Shown: positions 7,204 through 14,482 of the stretch, piece after piece | Numbering within the stretch: the first letter of the stretch is position 1 | Layout of the letters: every line of letters starts with the position of its first letter | Assembly (NCBI GenBank): GCA_900543485.1 | Contig: UQRM01000037.1 | Span: 1 to 20,178, forward strand | Direction of reading: 5' to 3' | Length of the DNA: 20,178 nucleotides | From: an uncultured Eubacterium sp. | GTDB taxonomy: Bacteria; Bacillota; Clostridia; Peptostreptococcales; Anaerovoracaceae | Notes under the pieces: generated by a model | Database searches by the model: none | What the model saw: the letters and a program-made list of their open reading frames with translations, nothing else | Told to the model about the DNA's origin: nothing | Made by a program: the position numbers and the translations under genes

Positions 7204-7737
7204 ATGGAGACTCAGAGATTTCTCATAAGGGAGCCGGAGTTCGGCGATTACGAATATTTCGTCAGATGGGAAAATGACCCGATGGTCACGAAGTATCTCA
7301 CATATGATGAGGAGAGAAGCTACGAAGAAGTGGTGACTGAAGCCATATACAATAAATTCAGCAAGGACAGGATGGATTTCACTATCGTCGAGCGGGAAAC
7401 GTACAGACCGGTAGGAAGGGTGTTTGTTTCCAGGGTCGACACTCAGAGCGACAGCCTGGACATCACCAAGTTTTATATAGGTGAGACGGAGCTGTGGGGA
7501 CAGGGGATCGCCAGGGAGATAATCAATGAGCTGCTGGAATATTTCTTCACGTTCCTCCATATGGAGAGGGTGACTATAGACCACTATGTGGGAAACAAGA
7601 GGGCCCATACGCTGTACGAGAGCATCGGCTTCAGACAGGAGGGGACAGGTCGTCATGCCACTAAGAAAAATGGCCAGTATTACGATCTGGTATTCATGTC
7701 CATACTCCGTTCGGAGTTTTTCGGAGAGAAGGACTGA
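7204..7737 (+). CDS. GNAT family N-acetyltransferase (RimJ/RimL-like)
   Basis: This 177-residue protein is a GCN5-related acetyltransferase that would transfer an acetyl group from acetyl-CoA to an amine. The acetyl-CoA pyrophosphate-binding loop reads LWGQGIAREI, around residues 97-106. The end of the fold is typical: RVTIDHYVGNKRAHTLYESIGFRQEGTGRHATKKNGQYYDLVFMSIL. The N-terminus (TQRFLIREPEFGDYEYFVRWENDP) matches RimJ/RimL and spermidine-type acetyltransferases. AAGGAG at 7193-7198 lies five bases before the ATG. It has its own promoter and is followed by a terminator-like hairpin, so it is probably monocistronic. The substrate is unknown: small molecule, ribosomal protein or antibiotic are all open. 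Confidence 0.88.
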   Translation: METQRFLIREPEFGDYEYFVRWENDPMVTKYLTYDEERSYEEVVTEAIYNKFSKDRMDFTIVERETYRPVGRVFVSRVDTQSDSLDITKFYIGETELWGQGIAREIINELLEYFFTFLHMERVTIDHYVGNKRAHTLYESIGFRQEGTGRHATKKNGQYYDLVFMSILRSEFFGEKD

Positions 7738-7801
7738 CCGGAAGACCTGTGATCAGGCACATGCGCCTAAAGGAGACCTAAAACTATATTATGTAAATAT
7801 A

Positions 7802-7830
7802 AGAGCCTTCGGAAAATCCGGAGGCTCTTT
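7802..7830 (+). terminator. Terminator-like hairpin after the GNAT gene
   Basis: AGAGCCTTCGGA (7802-7813) pairs with TCCGGAGGCTCT (7817-7828), 12 bp with one G-T wobble and a three-base AAA loop. The T run is short (TTT, then CG), so termination may be incomplete. Confidence 0.6.
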
Positions 7831-7912
7831 CGATGCAACAGCTTTCGCATGGAAGGGGAAAAAGCGAAAAATGACAGAGGAAAAAAGTACAATAAAATAC
7901 ATTGCTTTAGTA

Positions 7913-7940
7913 TTGACTGTGTCTGCATTTTGTGTATAAT
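7913..7940 (+). promoter_or_regulatory. Sigma-A promoter of nrdDG
   Basis: TTGACT (7913-7918) and a perfect TATAAT (7935-7940) are separated by 16 bases. Transcription would begin near 7947, leaving a leader of about 50 bases that contains the candidate NrdR box. Confidence 0.75.
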
Positions 7941-7961
7941 TTAATCTTGTAAATCAAAAGA

Positions 7962-7977
7962 TAACAATATGTAGTGG
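7962..7977 (+). promoter_or_regulatory. Candidate NrdR box upstream of nrdD
   Basis: The 16-base site has the core CAATATGTAG, which matches the NrdR consensus CwATATATwG at all but one position (G for A), and roughly 12 of 16 positions over the full palindrome as I remember it. A much weaker copy could sit 31 bases upstream (7931-7946), over the -10 box. NrdR boxes normally come as pairs about three helical turns apart near ribonucleotide reductase promoters. The first half-site is degenerate, so this is a hypothesis. Confidence 0.45.
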
Positions 7978-7996
7978 TCAGTTAGAGGTGAAGAGT

Positions 7997-10354
7997 ATGG
8001 AACAGATAAAACAGATAATAAAGCGTGACGGAAGAACGGTGGACTTCGATATCGATAAGATAGCGGACGCCATATATAAGGCGGCTCAGGTCCTGGGGGG
8101 AAAGGATTACGATATGGCCAGATACCTGGCCAGACAGGTAGAGGTGTATCTGCTGGAGATCTGCCACAACGAGATACCTACTGTAGAGCAGATACAGGAC
8201 GCGGTGGAGAAGGTACTTATAGAGAACGGACATGCGAGGACAGCCAAGGAGTATATCCTCTACAGGGCGGAGAGGACCAGAGTGAGAGATATGAACACCA
8301 GGCTCATGAAGATATATGAGGACCTGACGTTCAAGGAAGCAAAGGACAACGATACCAAGCGTGAAAACGCCAATATAGATGGCGATACGGCCATGGGGAC
8401 CATGCTCAAGTACGGTTCAGAGGGCGCGAAGCAGTTCTATGAGATGTTCGTGCTGAAACCGGAGCATGCCAAAGCTCACAGAGAGGGAGACATCCATATC
8501 CACGACATGGATTTCCTCACTCTGACTACCACATGTTGTCAGATAGATATAGAAAAGCTTTTCAAAGGCGGATTTTCTACCGGACACGGATTTCTCAGGG
8601 AGCCTAATGACATCCAGAGCTACGCGGCTCTGGCGTGTATAGCGATACAGTCCAATCAGAACGACCAGCACGGTGGTCAGAGCATACCTGATTTTGATTA
8701 TGGCATGGCCAACGGTGTCAAGAAGACGTACAGGAAGCTGTACTGGACAAATCTGGGGAAAATGCTCAACCTGCTTTTTGATATAGATGATGGTGTGGAA
8801 AAGACCAAGGATATCGGCGCCAGGATAATGGAGGAGCGCGATATTTATCCTATACTTGCTGACGACAACGGGTATAAGGACATAGAGCGAGAGTATCTGA
8901 AAGAGATAATAGATGAAAAGTTCATTGACAAGCTCCAGAAGAAGGCGACCAAGTATGCCAATGAAGAGGTGAGGAGAGCCACATATCAGGCCATGGAGGC
9001 ATTTGTCCACAACCTCAACACTATGCATTCCAGAGCCGGAGCGCAGATACCATTCTCGTCCATCAACTACGGTACCGATACGTCTCCTGAAGGAAGGATG
9101 ATAATCGAGAACATACTGCTGGCCACGGAGGCCGGTCTGGGGAACGGCGAGACTGCCATTTTCCCGATACATATATTCAAAATAAAGGATGGGATCAACT
9201 ACAACCCGGGCGAACCCAACTATGATATGTTCAAGCTGGCGTGCCGGGTCTCGGCCAAGAGGCTCTTCCCTAACTTTTCCTTCATAGACGCTCCGTTCAA
9301 TCTCCAGTATTATCATGAGGGTGATCCTAACACGGAGGTGGCATACATGGGATGCAGGACGAGAGTGATAGGTAACGTATATGATCCCAGCAGACAGGTA
9401 GTGGGAGGCAGAGGAAACCTCAGCTTCACGTCAGTCAATCTGCCGAGGATAGCCATCAAGGCTCATGGAGATGTGGACTGGTTTTTCGAGGAGCTGGAGA
9501 GGAAGGTGGATCTCTGCATAGACCAGCTGATGGAGCGATACAAGATACAGGCGTCCAAGAAGGTGAAGAACTATCCGTTCCTGATGGGCCAGGGGATATG
9601 GCTGGATTCTGATAAACTGAAGCCGGAGGATTCGGTGGCGGAGGTGCTGAAACACGGTACGCTGACTGTAGGATTCATAGGCCTGGCGGAGTGTCTCAAA
9701 GCATTGATAGGTGTTCATCACGGCGAAAGTCCGGAGGCTCAGGCGCTGGGGCTGGAGATAGTAGGTTTCATGAGACAGAAGATGGATGAACAGTCCAGGA
9801 AAACGGGTTTCAATTACACGTTGATAGCGACGCCGGCGGAAGGGCTTTCCGGAAGATTCGTCAGGATAGACAGAGAGAAATACGGAGTGATAGAAGGTGT
9901 CACTGACAGAGAATACTATACGAACTCTTTCCATATCCCTGTATATTTCAATATCAACGCCTTTGACAAGATAAAGCTGGAGGCTCCGTATCACGCGCTC
10001 ACCAACGCAGGCCATATAACGTACGTCGAGCTGGACGGCGATCCGTGCAAGAACCTGGACGCCTTCGAGCAGGTAGTAAGGTGTATGAAGGAGAGCGGAG
10101 TGGGCTACGGATCGATCAACCATCCTGTGGACAGAGACCCTGTCTGCGGTTACACGGGAATAATCGACAACGAGTGTCCGCATTGCCACAGGACTGAAGA
10201 TGACGGAGACCAGGGCTTTGAGAGGATAAGGCGTATCACCGGATATCTGGTAGGGACCATGGACAAGTGGAACGACGCCAAGACGGCGGAGGAAAAGGAC
10301 AGGGTAAAACACAGCGTCGAAAATCTCAGCACTGAAATGGAGACACTGCAATGA
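7997..10354 (+). CDS. nrdD: Anaerobic (class III) ribonucleoside-triphosphate reductase, catalytic subunit
   Basis: NrdD reduces ribonucleoside triphosphates to dNTPs under anaerobic conditions with a glycyl radical. The 785-residue protein opens with an ATP-cone allosteric domain (IKRDGRTVDFDIDKIADAIYKA, about residues 7-100). The catalytic barrel follows, containing YMGCRTRVIGN with the active-site cysteine. A C-terminal zinc region has C717, C727 and C730 (VCGYTG...NECPHC). The radical glycine is G749 in RRITGYLVG. GAGGTGA at 7985-7991 supports ATG 7997 rather than the GTG at 7988. The stop overlaps the nrdG start in ATGA, so the two are translationally coupled. A sigma-A promoter and a candidate NrdR box lie upstream. 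The arrangement fits an obligate or facultative anaerobe. Confidence 0.97.
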   Translation: MEQIKQIIKRDGRTVDFDIDKIADAIYKAAQVLGGKDYDMARYLARQVEVYLLEICHNEIPTVEQIQDAVEKVLIENGHARTAKEYILYRAERTRVRDMNTRLMKIYEDLTFKEAKDNDTKRENANIDGDTAMGTMLKYGSEGAKQFYEMFVLKPEHAKAHREGDIHIHDMDFLTLTTTCCQIDIEKLFKGGFSTGHGFLREPNDIQSYAALACIAIQSNQNDQHGGQSIPDFDYGMANGVKKTYRKLYWTNLGKMLNLLFDIDDGVEKTKDIGARIMEERDIYPILADDNGYKDIEREYLKEIIDEKFIDKLQKKATKYANEEVRRATYQAMEAFVHNLNTMHSRAGAQIPFSSINYGTDTSPEGRMIIENILLATEAGLGNGETAIFPIHIFKIKDGINYNPGEPNYDMFKLACRVSAKRLFPNFSFIDAPFNLQYYHEGDPNTEVAYMGCRTRVIGNVYDPSRQVVGGRGNLSFTSVNLPRIAIKAHGDVDWFFEELERKVDLCIDQLMERYKIQASKKVKNYPFLMGQGIWLDSDKLKPEDSVAEVLKHGTLTVGFIGLAECLKALIGVHHGESPEAQALGLEIVGFMRQKMDEQSRKTGFNYTLIATPAEGLSGRFVRIDREKYGVIEGVTDREYYTNSFHIPVYFNINAFDKIKLEAPYHALTNAGHITYVELDGDPCKNLDAFEQVVRCMKESGVGYGSINHPVDRDPVCGYTGIIDNECPHCHRTEDDGDQGFERIRRITGYLVGTMDKWNDAKTAEEKDRVKHSVENLSTEMETLQ

Positions 10355-10884
10355 GTGGCGGAGAGATCCTGAGACTGGCAGGGATCGTGAGAGAGTCTAT
10401 CGTGGATGGCCCGGGGATACGGTTCACTGTATTCTGTCAGGGCTGTCCCCACGGTTGTCCGGGATGTCACAATCCTGAGACTCACGATTTTAAGGGAGGC
10501 TCTGACTGTTCCGTAGACAGATTGATGGAGGAAATAGACAAGGATCCCATTCTGGCCGGAGTGACCTTTTCCGGCGGCGAACCCTTTTGCCAGGCAGAAG
10601 CCTTCGAGAACATGGGAAGGAAAGTGAAGGACAGAGGTCTTTCACTGACTGTGTTCAGCGGATTTACTTATGAAGAGCTGATGAAGATGGCCGAGAAGGA
10701 TATCCATGTCAAAGGGCTGCTGGAGCTGACGGATCTGCTGATAGACGGTCCTTTCGAGGAAAGTCTGCGCGATCTTACGCTTCAGTTCAGAGGAAGTTCC
10801 AATCAGCGGCTCATCGATATGAACCGTACCAGGGAGTCGGGCGATATCGTCATATGGGAACAGGACACAGGTGTCAGACATTGA
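10351..10884 (+). CDS. nrdG: Anaerobic ribonucleotide reductase activating protein
   Basis: NrdG is a radical SAM enzyme that installs the glycyl radical on NrdD. The iron-sulfur CX3CX2C motif is C32-PHG-C36-PG-C39, preceded by the family's GIVRESIVDGPGIRFTVFCQG. The SAM-binding VTFSGGEPF comes at about residues 68-76. At 177 residues it has a normal length. It overlaps the nrdD stop by four bases. No clear hairpin terminator follows; the next feature is the L28 promoter about 50 bases downstream, so some readthrough into rpmB is possible. Confidence 0.95.
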   Translation: MSGGEILRLAGIVRESIVDGPGIRFTVFCQGCPHGCPGCHNPETHDFKGGSDCSVDRLMEEIDKDPILAGVTFSGGEPFCQAEAFENMGRKVKDRGLSLTVFSGFTYEELMKMAEKDIHVKGLLELTDLLIDGPFEESLRDLTLQFRGSSNQRLIDMNRTRESGDIVIWEQDTGVRH

Positions 10885-10932
10885 AAATCAACGTGAAATC
10901 AACGCGAAACGTGAAAGCGGTCTAAAAAGTTC

Positions 10933-10961
10933 TTGTGTTTGTGTTTTTGCTGTGATATAAT
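10933..10961 (+). promoter_or_regulatory. Promoter of rpmB
   Basis: TTGTGT (10933-10938), a 17-base spacer and TATAAT (10956-10961) preceded by TGA, an extended -10. Transcription would begin near 10968, giving a leader of about 115 bases ahead of L28. Confidence 0.7.
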
Positions 10962-11033
10962 GTCATGTGTTCGAGTCCGAACTGAGGCTGAAATGGCCCG
11001 GGCGGCGCGAAAGAACAGATTTTTGTCGAGAGA

Positions 11034-11052
11034 AAAAGTTGAAAGAACTTTT
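11034..11052 (+). other. Hairpin in the rpmB leader
   Basis: AAAAGTT and AACTTTT form a perfect 7-bp stem around GAAAG. It ends 14 bases before the AAGGAGG of rpmB. No T run follows, so it is not an intrinsic terminator. It might affect L28 translation or mRNA stability. Confidence 0.35.
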
Positions 11053-11081
11053 GATACCGGATATACAAGGAGGTGCGCCAG

Positions 11082-11273
11082 ATGTCGAGAAAGTGCGAAA
11101 TTTGCGGAAAGGGACAGGTTTCCGGCAACAATGTATCACATTCCAACAGACACACTAGAAGAAAGTGGAATGCGAACATACAGAACGTGAAGATCGAAGA
11201 AAACGGAACGGTCAGAAAAGCCAAGGTATGTACGAGATGCCTCAGATCAGGCAAAGTAAACCGTGCCATCTAG
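11082..11273 (+). CDS. rpmB: 50S ribosomal protein L28, zinc-ribbon (C+) type
   Basis: L28 is a component of the large ribosomal subunit. The 63-residue product reads MSRKCEICGKGQVSGNNVSHSN, then RRKWNANIQNVK, and ends in VCTRCLRSGKVNRAI. Both CxxC pairs (CEIC and CTRC) are present, so this is the zinc-binding form, not a zinc-independent paralogue. AAGGAGG at 11067-11073 lies eight bases before ATG 11082; an in-frame ATG at 11073 lies inside that ribosome binding site and is rejected. It has its own promoter and a strong terminator. In many Firmicutes L28 is followed by Asp23/YloU, as here, but a small minus-strand gene sits between them. Confidence 0.97.
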   Translation: MSRKCEICGKGQVSGNNVSHSNRHTRRKWNANIQNVKIEENGTVRKAKVCTRCLRSGKVNRAI

Positions 11274-11283
11274 CTTAAAAGTC

Positions 11284-11313
11284 AACGCTCACTTATGTGG
11301 GCGTTATTTTTTT
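11284..11313 (+). terminator. Rho-independent terminator of rpmB
   Basis: AACGCTCAC (11284-11292) pairs with GTGGGCGTT (11297-11305) around TTAT, with one wobble, and a run of seven T follows at 11307-11313. Read on the minus strand the hairpin is followed by GACTTTT, so it may also stop the converging small gene. Confidence 0.9.
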
Positions 11314-11518
11314 AGCTTTTTCGCAACAATGCGATGCCGAAGACTATGAGGGCAACGCTCAGAAGCAGCACCCAGTATCTGAGCGGCAACACCAGCAGGA
11401 AAACGGTAAAGGCGCCCAGCAGCAGCATGGCGAGTCCTATCTTCCCGTCTTTGCCGCGACAGCCTCTTTTTTTTCTCTTCCTTTTCGGTACGCAGCACTT
11501 GTGATTTTGTCTGTTCAT
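11312..11518 (-). CDS. Small basic membrane protein, Cys-containing N-terminus, unknown function
   Basis: I do not recognise this 68-residue protein. Its N-terminal third is very basic and holds three cysteines (KCCVPKRKRKKRGCRGKDGK). Two hydrophobic segments follow (GLAMLLLGAFTVFLLVL and WVLLLSVALIVFGIALL) with a short turn PLRY between them, so it probably makes a membrane hairpin with the basic tail inside the cell. AGGGTGG lies five bases before ATG 11518; an in-frame GTG at 11527 overlaps that site. The stop codon falls in the T run of the rpmB terminator. It is divergent from the asp23 gene, with a 17-base palindrome in the shared intergenic region. It is plausible as a gene because of its composition and ribosome binding site. 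Confidence 0.6.
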   Translation of the reverse strand: MNRQNHKCCVPKRKRKKRGCRGKDGKIGLAMLLLGAFTVFLLVLPLRYWVLLLSVALIVFGIALLRKS

Positions 11519-11530
11519 ATCATCCACCCT

Positions 11531-11547
11531 GCTTCATGTTATGAAGC
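11531..11547. promoter_or_regulatory. Perfect palindrome between divergent genes
   Basis: GCTTCAT and ATGAAGC are exact inverted copies around GTT. The site lies just upstream of the minus-strand membrane-protein gene and 65 bases before the asp23 start, so it could be an operator or a leader hairpin. No regulator is assigned. Confidence 0.3.
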
Positions 11548-11612
11548 CGCTGTTCACATTGTGCATGTATTATTCGCGTCATTGTGATAAAATAACGACA
11601 GAGGAGGCTGTT

Positions 11613-12014
11613 ATGTTGAACATGGAGACAAAGCTGGGAGATATACGGTTTTCTCCCGGTATAATAGGCGTACTCGTCGCTGATTCTATCGAGCCTTTCA
11701 GCGGCAAAGCCGAGCTGCTGAACTACAGAGGCAGGTACCAGAGCGTCGCTTCGGGGCTGGCGTCGAGGATGAATCTCTGTGATGAAGACGCCGGCAGCGT
11801 GCGGGTGGAAGACACGGATGAGGGTGTGGATATCACGGTGTATATCACCGTCCGTTTTGGCGTCAGCATCAAAAAAATCACGGAGGGGATAATAGATAAT
11901 ATATATGAGAATGTGGAGAAAACCATGGGCCGGAAACCGGCCAAAGTGACGGTGATAGTCACAGGGACGGTGGCCAGGAATATCGTGAAGAGACATATAG
12001 AGGTGAGCAGATAG
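11613..12014 (+). CDS. Asp23/Gls24 family envelope stress protein (YloU-like)
   Basis: This is a cytoplasmic Asp23/Gls24-domain protein of 133 residues. The core VDITVYITVRFGVSIKKITEGIIDNIYENVEKTMGRKPAKVTVIVTG, about residues 73-119, is the family's signature. The N-terminal half is divergent, although the order (RFSPGIIGVLVADSIEPFSG...) fits the usual sequence of secondary structures. GAGGAGG lies five bases before ATG 11613, which fixes the start. I see no convincing promoter; a TGTGATAAAAT stretch near 11583-11593 could be part of one. Its stop codon is immediately followed by the recG ATG with no intervening base, so the two are coupled. In most Firmicutes YloU is followed by the fatty acid kinase FakA/YloV; that gene is missing here. 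Confidence 0.85.
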   Translation: MLNMETKLGDIRFSPGIIGVLVADSIEPFSGKAELLNYRGRYQSVASGLASRMNLCDEDAGSVRVEDTDEGVDITVYITVRFGVSIKKITEGIIDNIYENVEKTMGRKPAKVTVIVTGTVARNIVKRHIEVSR

Positions 12015-14054
12015 ATGGAGCTGAAGGATAAGGTGACTCAGCTGAAGGGAGTGGGTCCAAAGAAGGCGCAGGCTTTGGAAAAACTCAATATAAGGACATT
12101 GGAGGACATGGTGTTCTTCCTTCCGAGAGATTACGAAGACAGGAGGAACAGGCTCAGGATAGGGCAGCTGGCGGAAGATATGACCGGAGCCGTGGAAGCT
12201 CGTGTTACCATGATAGTCCCAGACGGATACAGGCGTGGCGGGAAGCAGCTGCTGCGGCTTCTGGTGAGCGACGATACAGGCTCCATGGAAGTGATATTTT
12301 TCAATGCCAGATATCTGAAAAACGTCTTCAAGCAAGGAGAATCATATCTCTTCTTCGGTAAAGTCTCGAGAAACTTCGGGAAGCTGCAGATGGTGCATCC
12401 GGAATTCGAGAAGGCTTCGGAAGCCGGAAGCGGTATCCTCGCAGTGTATCCTCTGACCAAAGGTATAAGCCAGCGGGAAATGAGAAACTGGCAGGAGGCT
12501 GTCAGGCCTCTGTATGAGAAAGCCGAAGATTTCCTCAGCGATGAGCTGAAGTCGGCCAACAGGCTGTGCAGTCTGCGGTACGCGCTGAAAAACGTCCATT
12601 TTCCTGAAGAGAAGCAGTCGCTGCTGGAAGCCAAGTACAGGCTTATATTCGACGAGCTCCTGGTATTGCAGACGGGAATGATGGCCGCGCGTGCCGCCGC
12701 TAAGGAGGGAAAGGATGGCATAGCTTTTTCCCGTGACGCGGACATATCTGAATACATAGATTCGCTGCCTTATAGTCTTACAGAGGCTCAGAGCCGGTGT
12801 GTCAGAGAAATAGAAGAGGATCTGGAAAGTGAAAAGGCCATGAACAGGCTGGTGCAGGGAGATGTGGGCTCCGGGAAGACGGCGGTAGCCGAGATTGCGT
12901 TGTATAAGGCTGTGAAAAGCGGATGGCAGGCGGTGCTTATGGCACCCACAGAGATATTGGCAAGACAGCATTTCGACGGGATAGGAAGCGCCTTCCGGGC
13001 GCATGGTATAAGAGTTGGGTTCCTGTCAAGCTCCGTCGGAGCTGCCGAAAAGAGGGAGACTCTGGAGAAGATAAAGACAGGGCAAGTCCAGGTGGTCATC
13101 GGCACTCACGCGGTGATACAGCCGGAGGTGGAGTTTGCGGCGCTGGGGCTGGTCATAACAGACGAGCAGCACAGGTTTGGGGTCAGACAGAGGGTAAAGC
13201 TCAGGGAAAAGGGCAGGAATCCCAACGTGCTGGTGATGACAGCGACGCCTATCCCAAGGACTCTGTCGGTAGTCCTTTACGGAGATATGGACGTGTCGGT
13301 GATAGACCAGCTCCCTCCTGGAAGACAGCCGGTGAGGACCAGGAGCATCGGGCAGGAGAAAAGGGATCTGTGTTACGATTTCGTGAAAAAACAGCTGGAG
13401 ATGGGGCGGCAGGCTTATGTGGTGACACCTCTAATAGAGGGATCCGAGTCTGTGGATGCCAGATCGGCGCTCCAGGTATCGGAGGAGCTGCGGAAGCGTT
13501 TCTCAGGATATCGTGTGTCGCTCATACATGGAGCAATGAAACAGGCGGAAAAGGATGAGATAATGGATGCGTTCCACCGTGGAAGCATCGATGTGCTGGT
13601 GGCCACAGTAGTCATAGAAGTGGGGATAAATGTCCCGAACGCCACCGTGATGGTAGTGGAGAACGCCGAGAGATTCGGCCTGGCTCAGCTCCATCAGCTT
13701 CGTGGCCGTGTAGGCAGAGGCAGGGAAAAGTCATACTGCTTCCTCATATTCGAGGGTCAGTCGGAAATCGCAAAAAAACGCGGTGAGATAATGGAATGCT
13801 CGTCGGATGGATTTTTCATCGCTGAAGAAGATCTGAAGCTGCGGGGGCCGGGCGAGATATTCGGTACCAGACAGCACGGACTCCCGGATCTGAACATAGC
13901 GGATCTTTCAAGGCATTTGAAAATAATGAATCATGCCAGAGGTGAAGCGAAGGTCATACTGGAAAAGGATCCGAAGCTGGAATCGGCGGAGAACAGCGGT
14001 CTGAAGCGGCGAATAACCAGGCTTTTCGGAGAGGATCTGAATCTTGATCTTTAG
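12015..14054 (+). CDS. recG: ATP-dependent DNA helicase RecG
   Basis: RecG reverses stalled replication forks and migrates Holliday junctions. The 679-residue protein has the usual layout. An N-terminal wedge/OB region begins with QLKGVGPKKAQALEKLNI and continues FFLPRDYEDRR. Walker A is GDVGSGKT at residues 282-289, and the DEQH box is at 383-386. It continues with TATPIPRTLSVVLYGDMDVSVIDQLPPGR, the motif VI-like QLHQLRGRVGRG, and the C-terminal GPGEIFGTRQHGLPDL. Length is normal. AGGTGA nine bases upstream serves as ribosome binding site, within the end of the asp23 gene. It is co-transcribed with that gene. No frameshift or missing motif is seen. Confidence 0.97.
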   Translation: MELKDKVTQLKGVGPKKAQALEKLNIRTLEDMVFFLPRDYEDRRNRLRIGQLAEDMTGAVEARVTMIVPDGYRRGGKQLLRLLVSDDTGSMEVIFFNARYLKNVFKQGESYLFFGKVSRNFGKLQMVHPEFEKASEAGSGILAVYPLTKGISQREMRNWQEAVRPLYEKAEDFLSDELKSANRLCSLRYALKNVHFPEEKQSLLEAKYRLIFDELLVLQTGMMAARAAAKEGKDGIAFSRDADISEYIDSLPYSLTEAQSRCVREIEEDLESEKAMNRLVQGDVGSGKTAVAEIALYKAVKSGWQAVLMAPTEILARQHFDGIGSAFRAHGIRVGFLSSSVGAAEKRETLEKIKTGQVQVVIGTHAVIQPEVEFAALGLVITDEQHRFGVRQRVKLREKGRNPNVLVMTATPIPRTLSVVLYGDMDVSVIDQLPPGRQPVRTRSIGQEKRDLCYDFVKKQLEMGRQAYVVTPLIEGSESVDARSALQVSEELRKRFSGYRVSLIHGAMKQAEKDEIMDAFHRGSIDVLVATVVIEVGINVPNATVMVVENAERFGLAQLHQLRGRVGRGREKSYCFLIFEGQSEIAKKRGEIMECSSDGFFIAEEDLKLRGPGEIFGTRQHGLPDLNIADLSRHLKIMNHARGEAKVILEKDPKLESAENSGLKRRITRLFGEDLNLDL

Positions 14055-14142
14055 CATGGGAAATGGCGGAAGCGCATGAAATAATTGCATGTAATACTTT
14101 TTTCACCCCGGGTTAAATTATTACTACAGGAGGTGAGAACAA

Positions 14143-14343
14143 ATGGCATTACAGAACAAGATGAATGTGAATGCGAAGCCCGCACTTAAGAACCTCAAGA
14201 CAGAGGTTGCCAATGAGCTGGGCATGGCCAATTATGAACAGGCGGACAAGGGAAACCTTACAGCCAGAGAAAATGGTTATGTCGGCGGCTATATGACTAA
14301 GAAGTTAGTCGAAATGGCTGAACAGCAGCTGGCCGGAAAATAA
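14143..14343 (+). CDS. Alpha/beta-type small acid-soluble spore protein (SASP)
   Basis: SASPs of this type coat and protect spore DNA and are degraded at germination. The 66-residue protein shows both conserved blocks: LKTEVANELGM, with the germination-protease site between E21 and V22, and GNLTARENGYVGGYMTKKLVEMAEQQL. AGGAGGTGA at 14128-14136 is a very strong ribosome binding site six bases from the ATG. A forespore sigma-G promoter is expected. The upstream 88 bases contain GCATG-like boxes, but none has correct spacing, so I do not assign one. A strong terminator follows at 14385-14417. Its presence implies sporulation capacity or recent descent from a spore former. Confidence 0.95.
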   Translation: MALQNKMNVNAKPALKNLKTEVANELGMANYEQADKGNLTARENGYVGGYMTKKLVEMAEQQLAGK

Positions 14344-14384
14344 GCGCGGCTCGAGACATTAAGAGAACAGACTAATGAGAAAGG

Positions 14385-14417
14385 GAGATATTTGCCTCAA
14401 TGTAAATATCTCTTTTT
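14385..14417 (+). terminator. Rho-independent terminator of the SASP gene
   Basis: GAGATATTT (14385-14393) and AAATATCTC (14404-14412) pair perfectly around a ten-base loop, and TTTTT follows at 14413-14417. Confidence 0.9.
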
Positions 14418-14426
14418 CAATTCCGG

Positions 14427-14455
14427 TGGATAAGGAAGGTGTTTGGTGGTAAAAT
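14427..14455 (+). promoter_or_regulatory. Possible promoter of rsmD
   Basis: TGGATA (14427-14432) is followed after 17 bases by TAAAAT (14450-14455), which is preceded by TGG as an extended -10. The boxes are imperfect, but the position, between the SASP terminator and rsmD, is where a promoter is needed. Confidence 0.4.
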
Positions 14456-14482
14456 GAAAAAAACGACATGCAGGAGGAAGAT

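Noticed and set aside
7871..7939. Possible 22-residue hydrophobic peptide (MTEEKSTIKYIALVLTVSAF...) upstream of nrdD
   Set aside because: It has no well-placed ribosome binding site and overlaps the -35 and -10 boxes of the nrdD promoter, so an mRNA from that promoter would not contain it.
8417..10351. Two long minus-strand open frames opposite nrdD
   Set aside because: They lie wholly inside nrdD, which has all catalytic motifs, and their translations look like mirror composition without domains.
10970..10978. TTCGAGTCC resembling a tRNA T-loop
   Set aside because: The flanking bases do not form a T stem, and no acceptor, D or anticodon arm is found around it.
10933..11190. Open frame of 85 codons starting in the rpmB promoter and overlapping rpmB
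   Set aside because: It starts before the predicted transcription start and runs through rpmB in another frame with no ribosome binding site.
11559..11593. Promoter for the asp23-recG pair
   Set aside because: A -10-like TGTGATAAAAT exists, but the nearest -35-like TTGTGC is 21-23 bases away, outside the usual range.
14055..14110. Sigma-G promoter for the SASP gene
   Set aside because: GCATG- and CATGTA-like boxes occur, but no pair has the 17-18 base spacing expected of forespore promoters.
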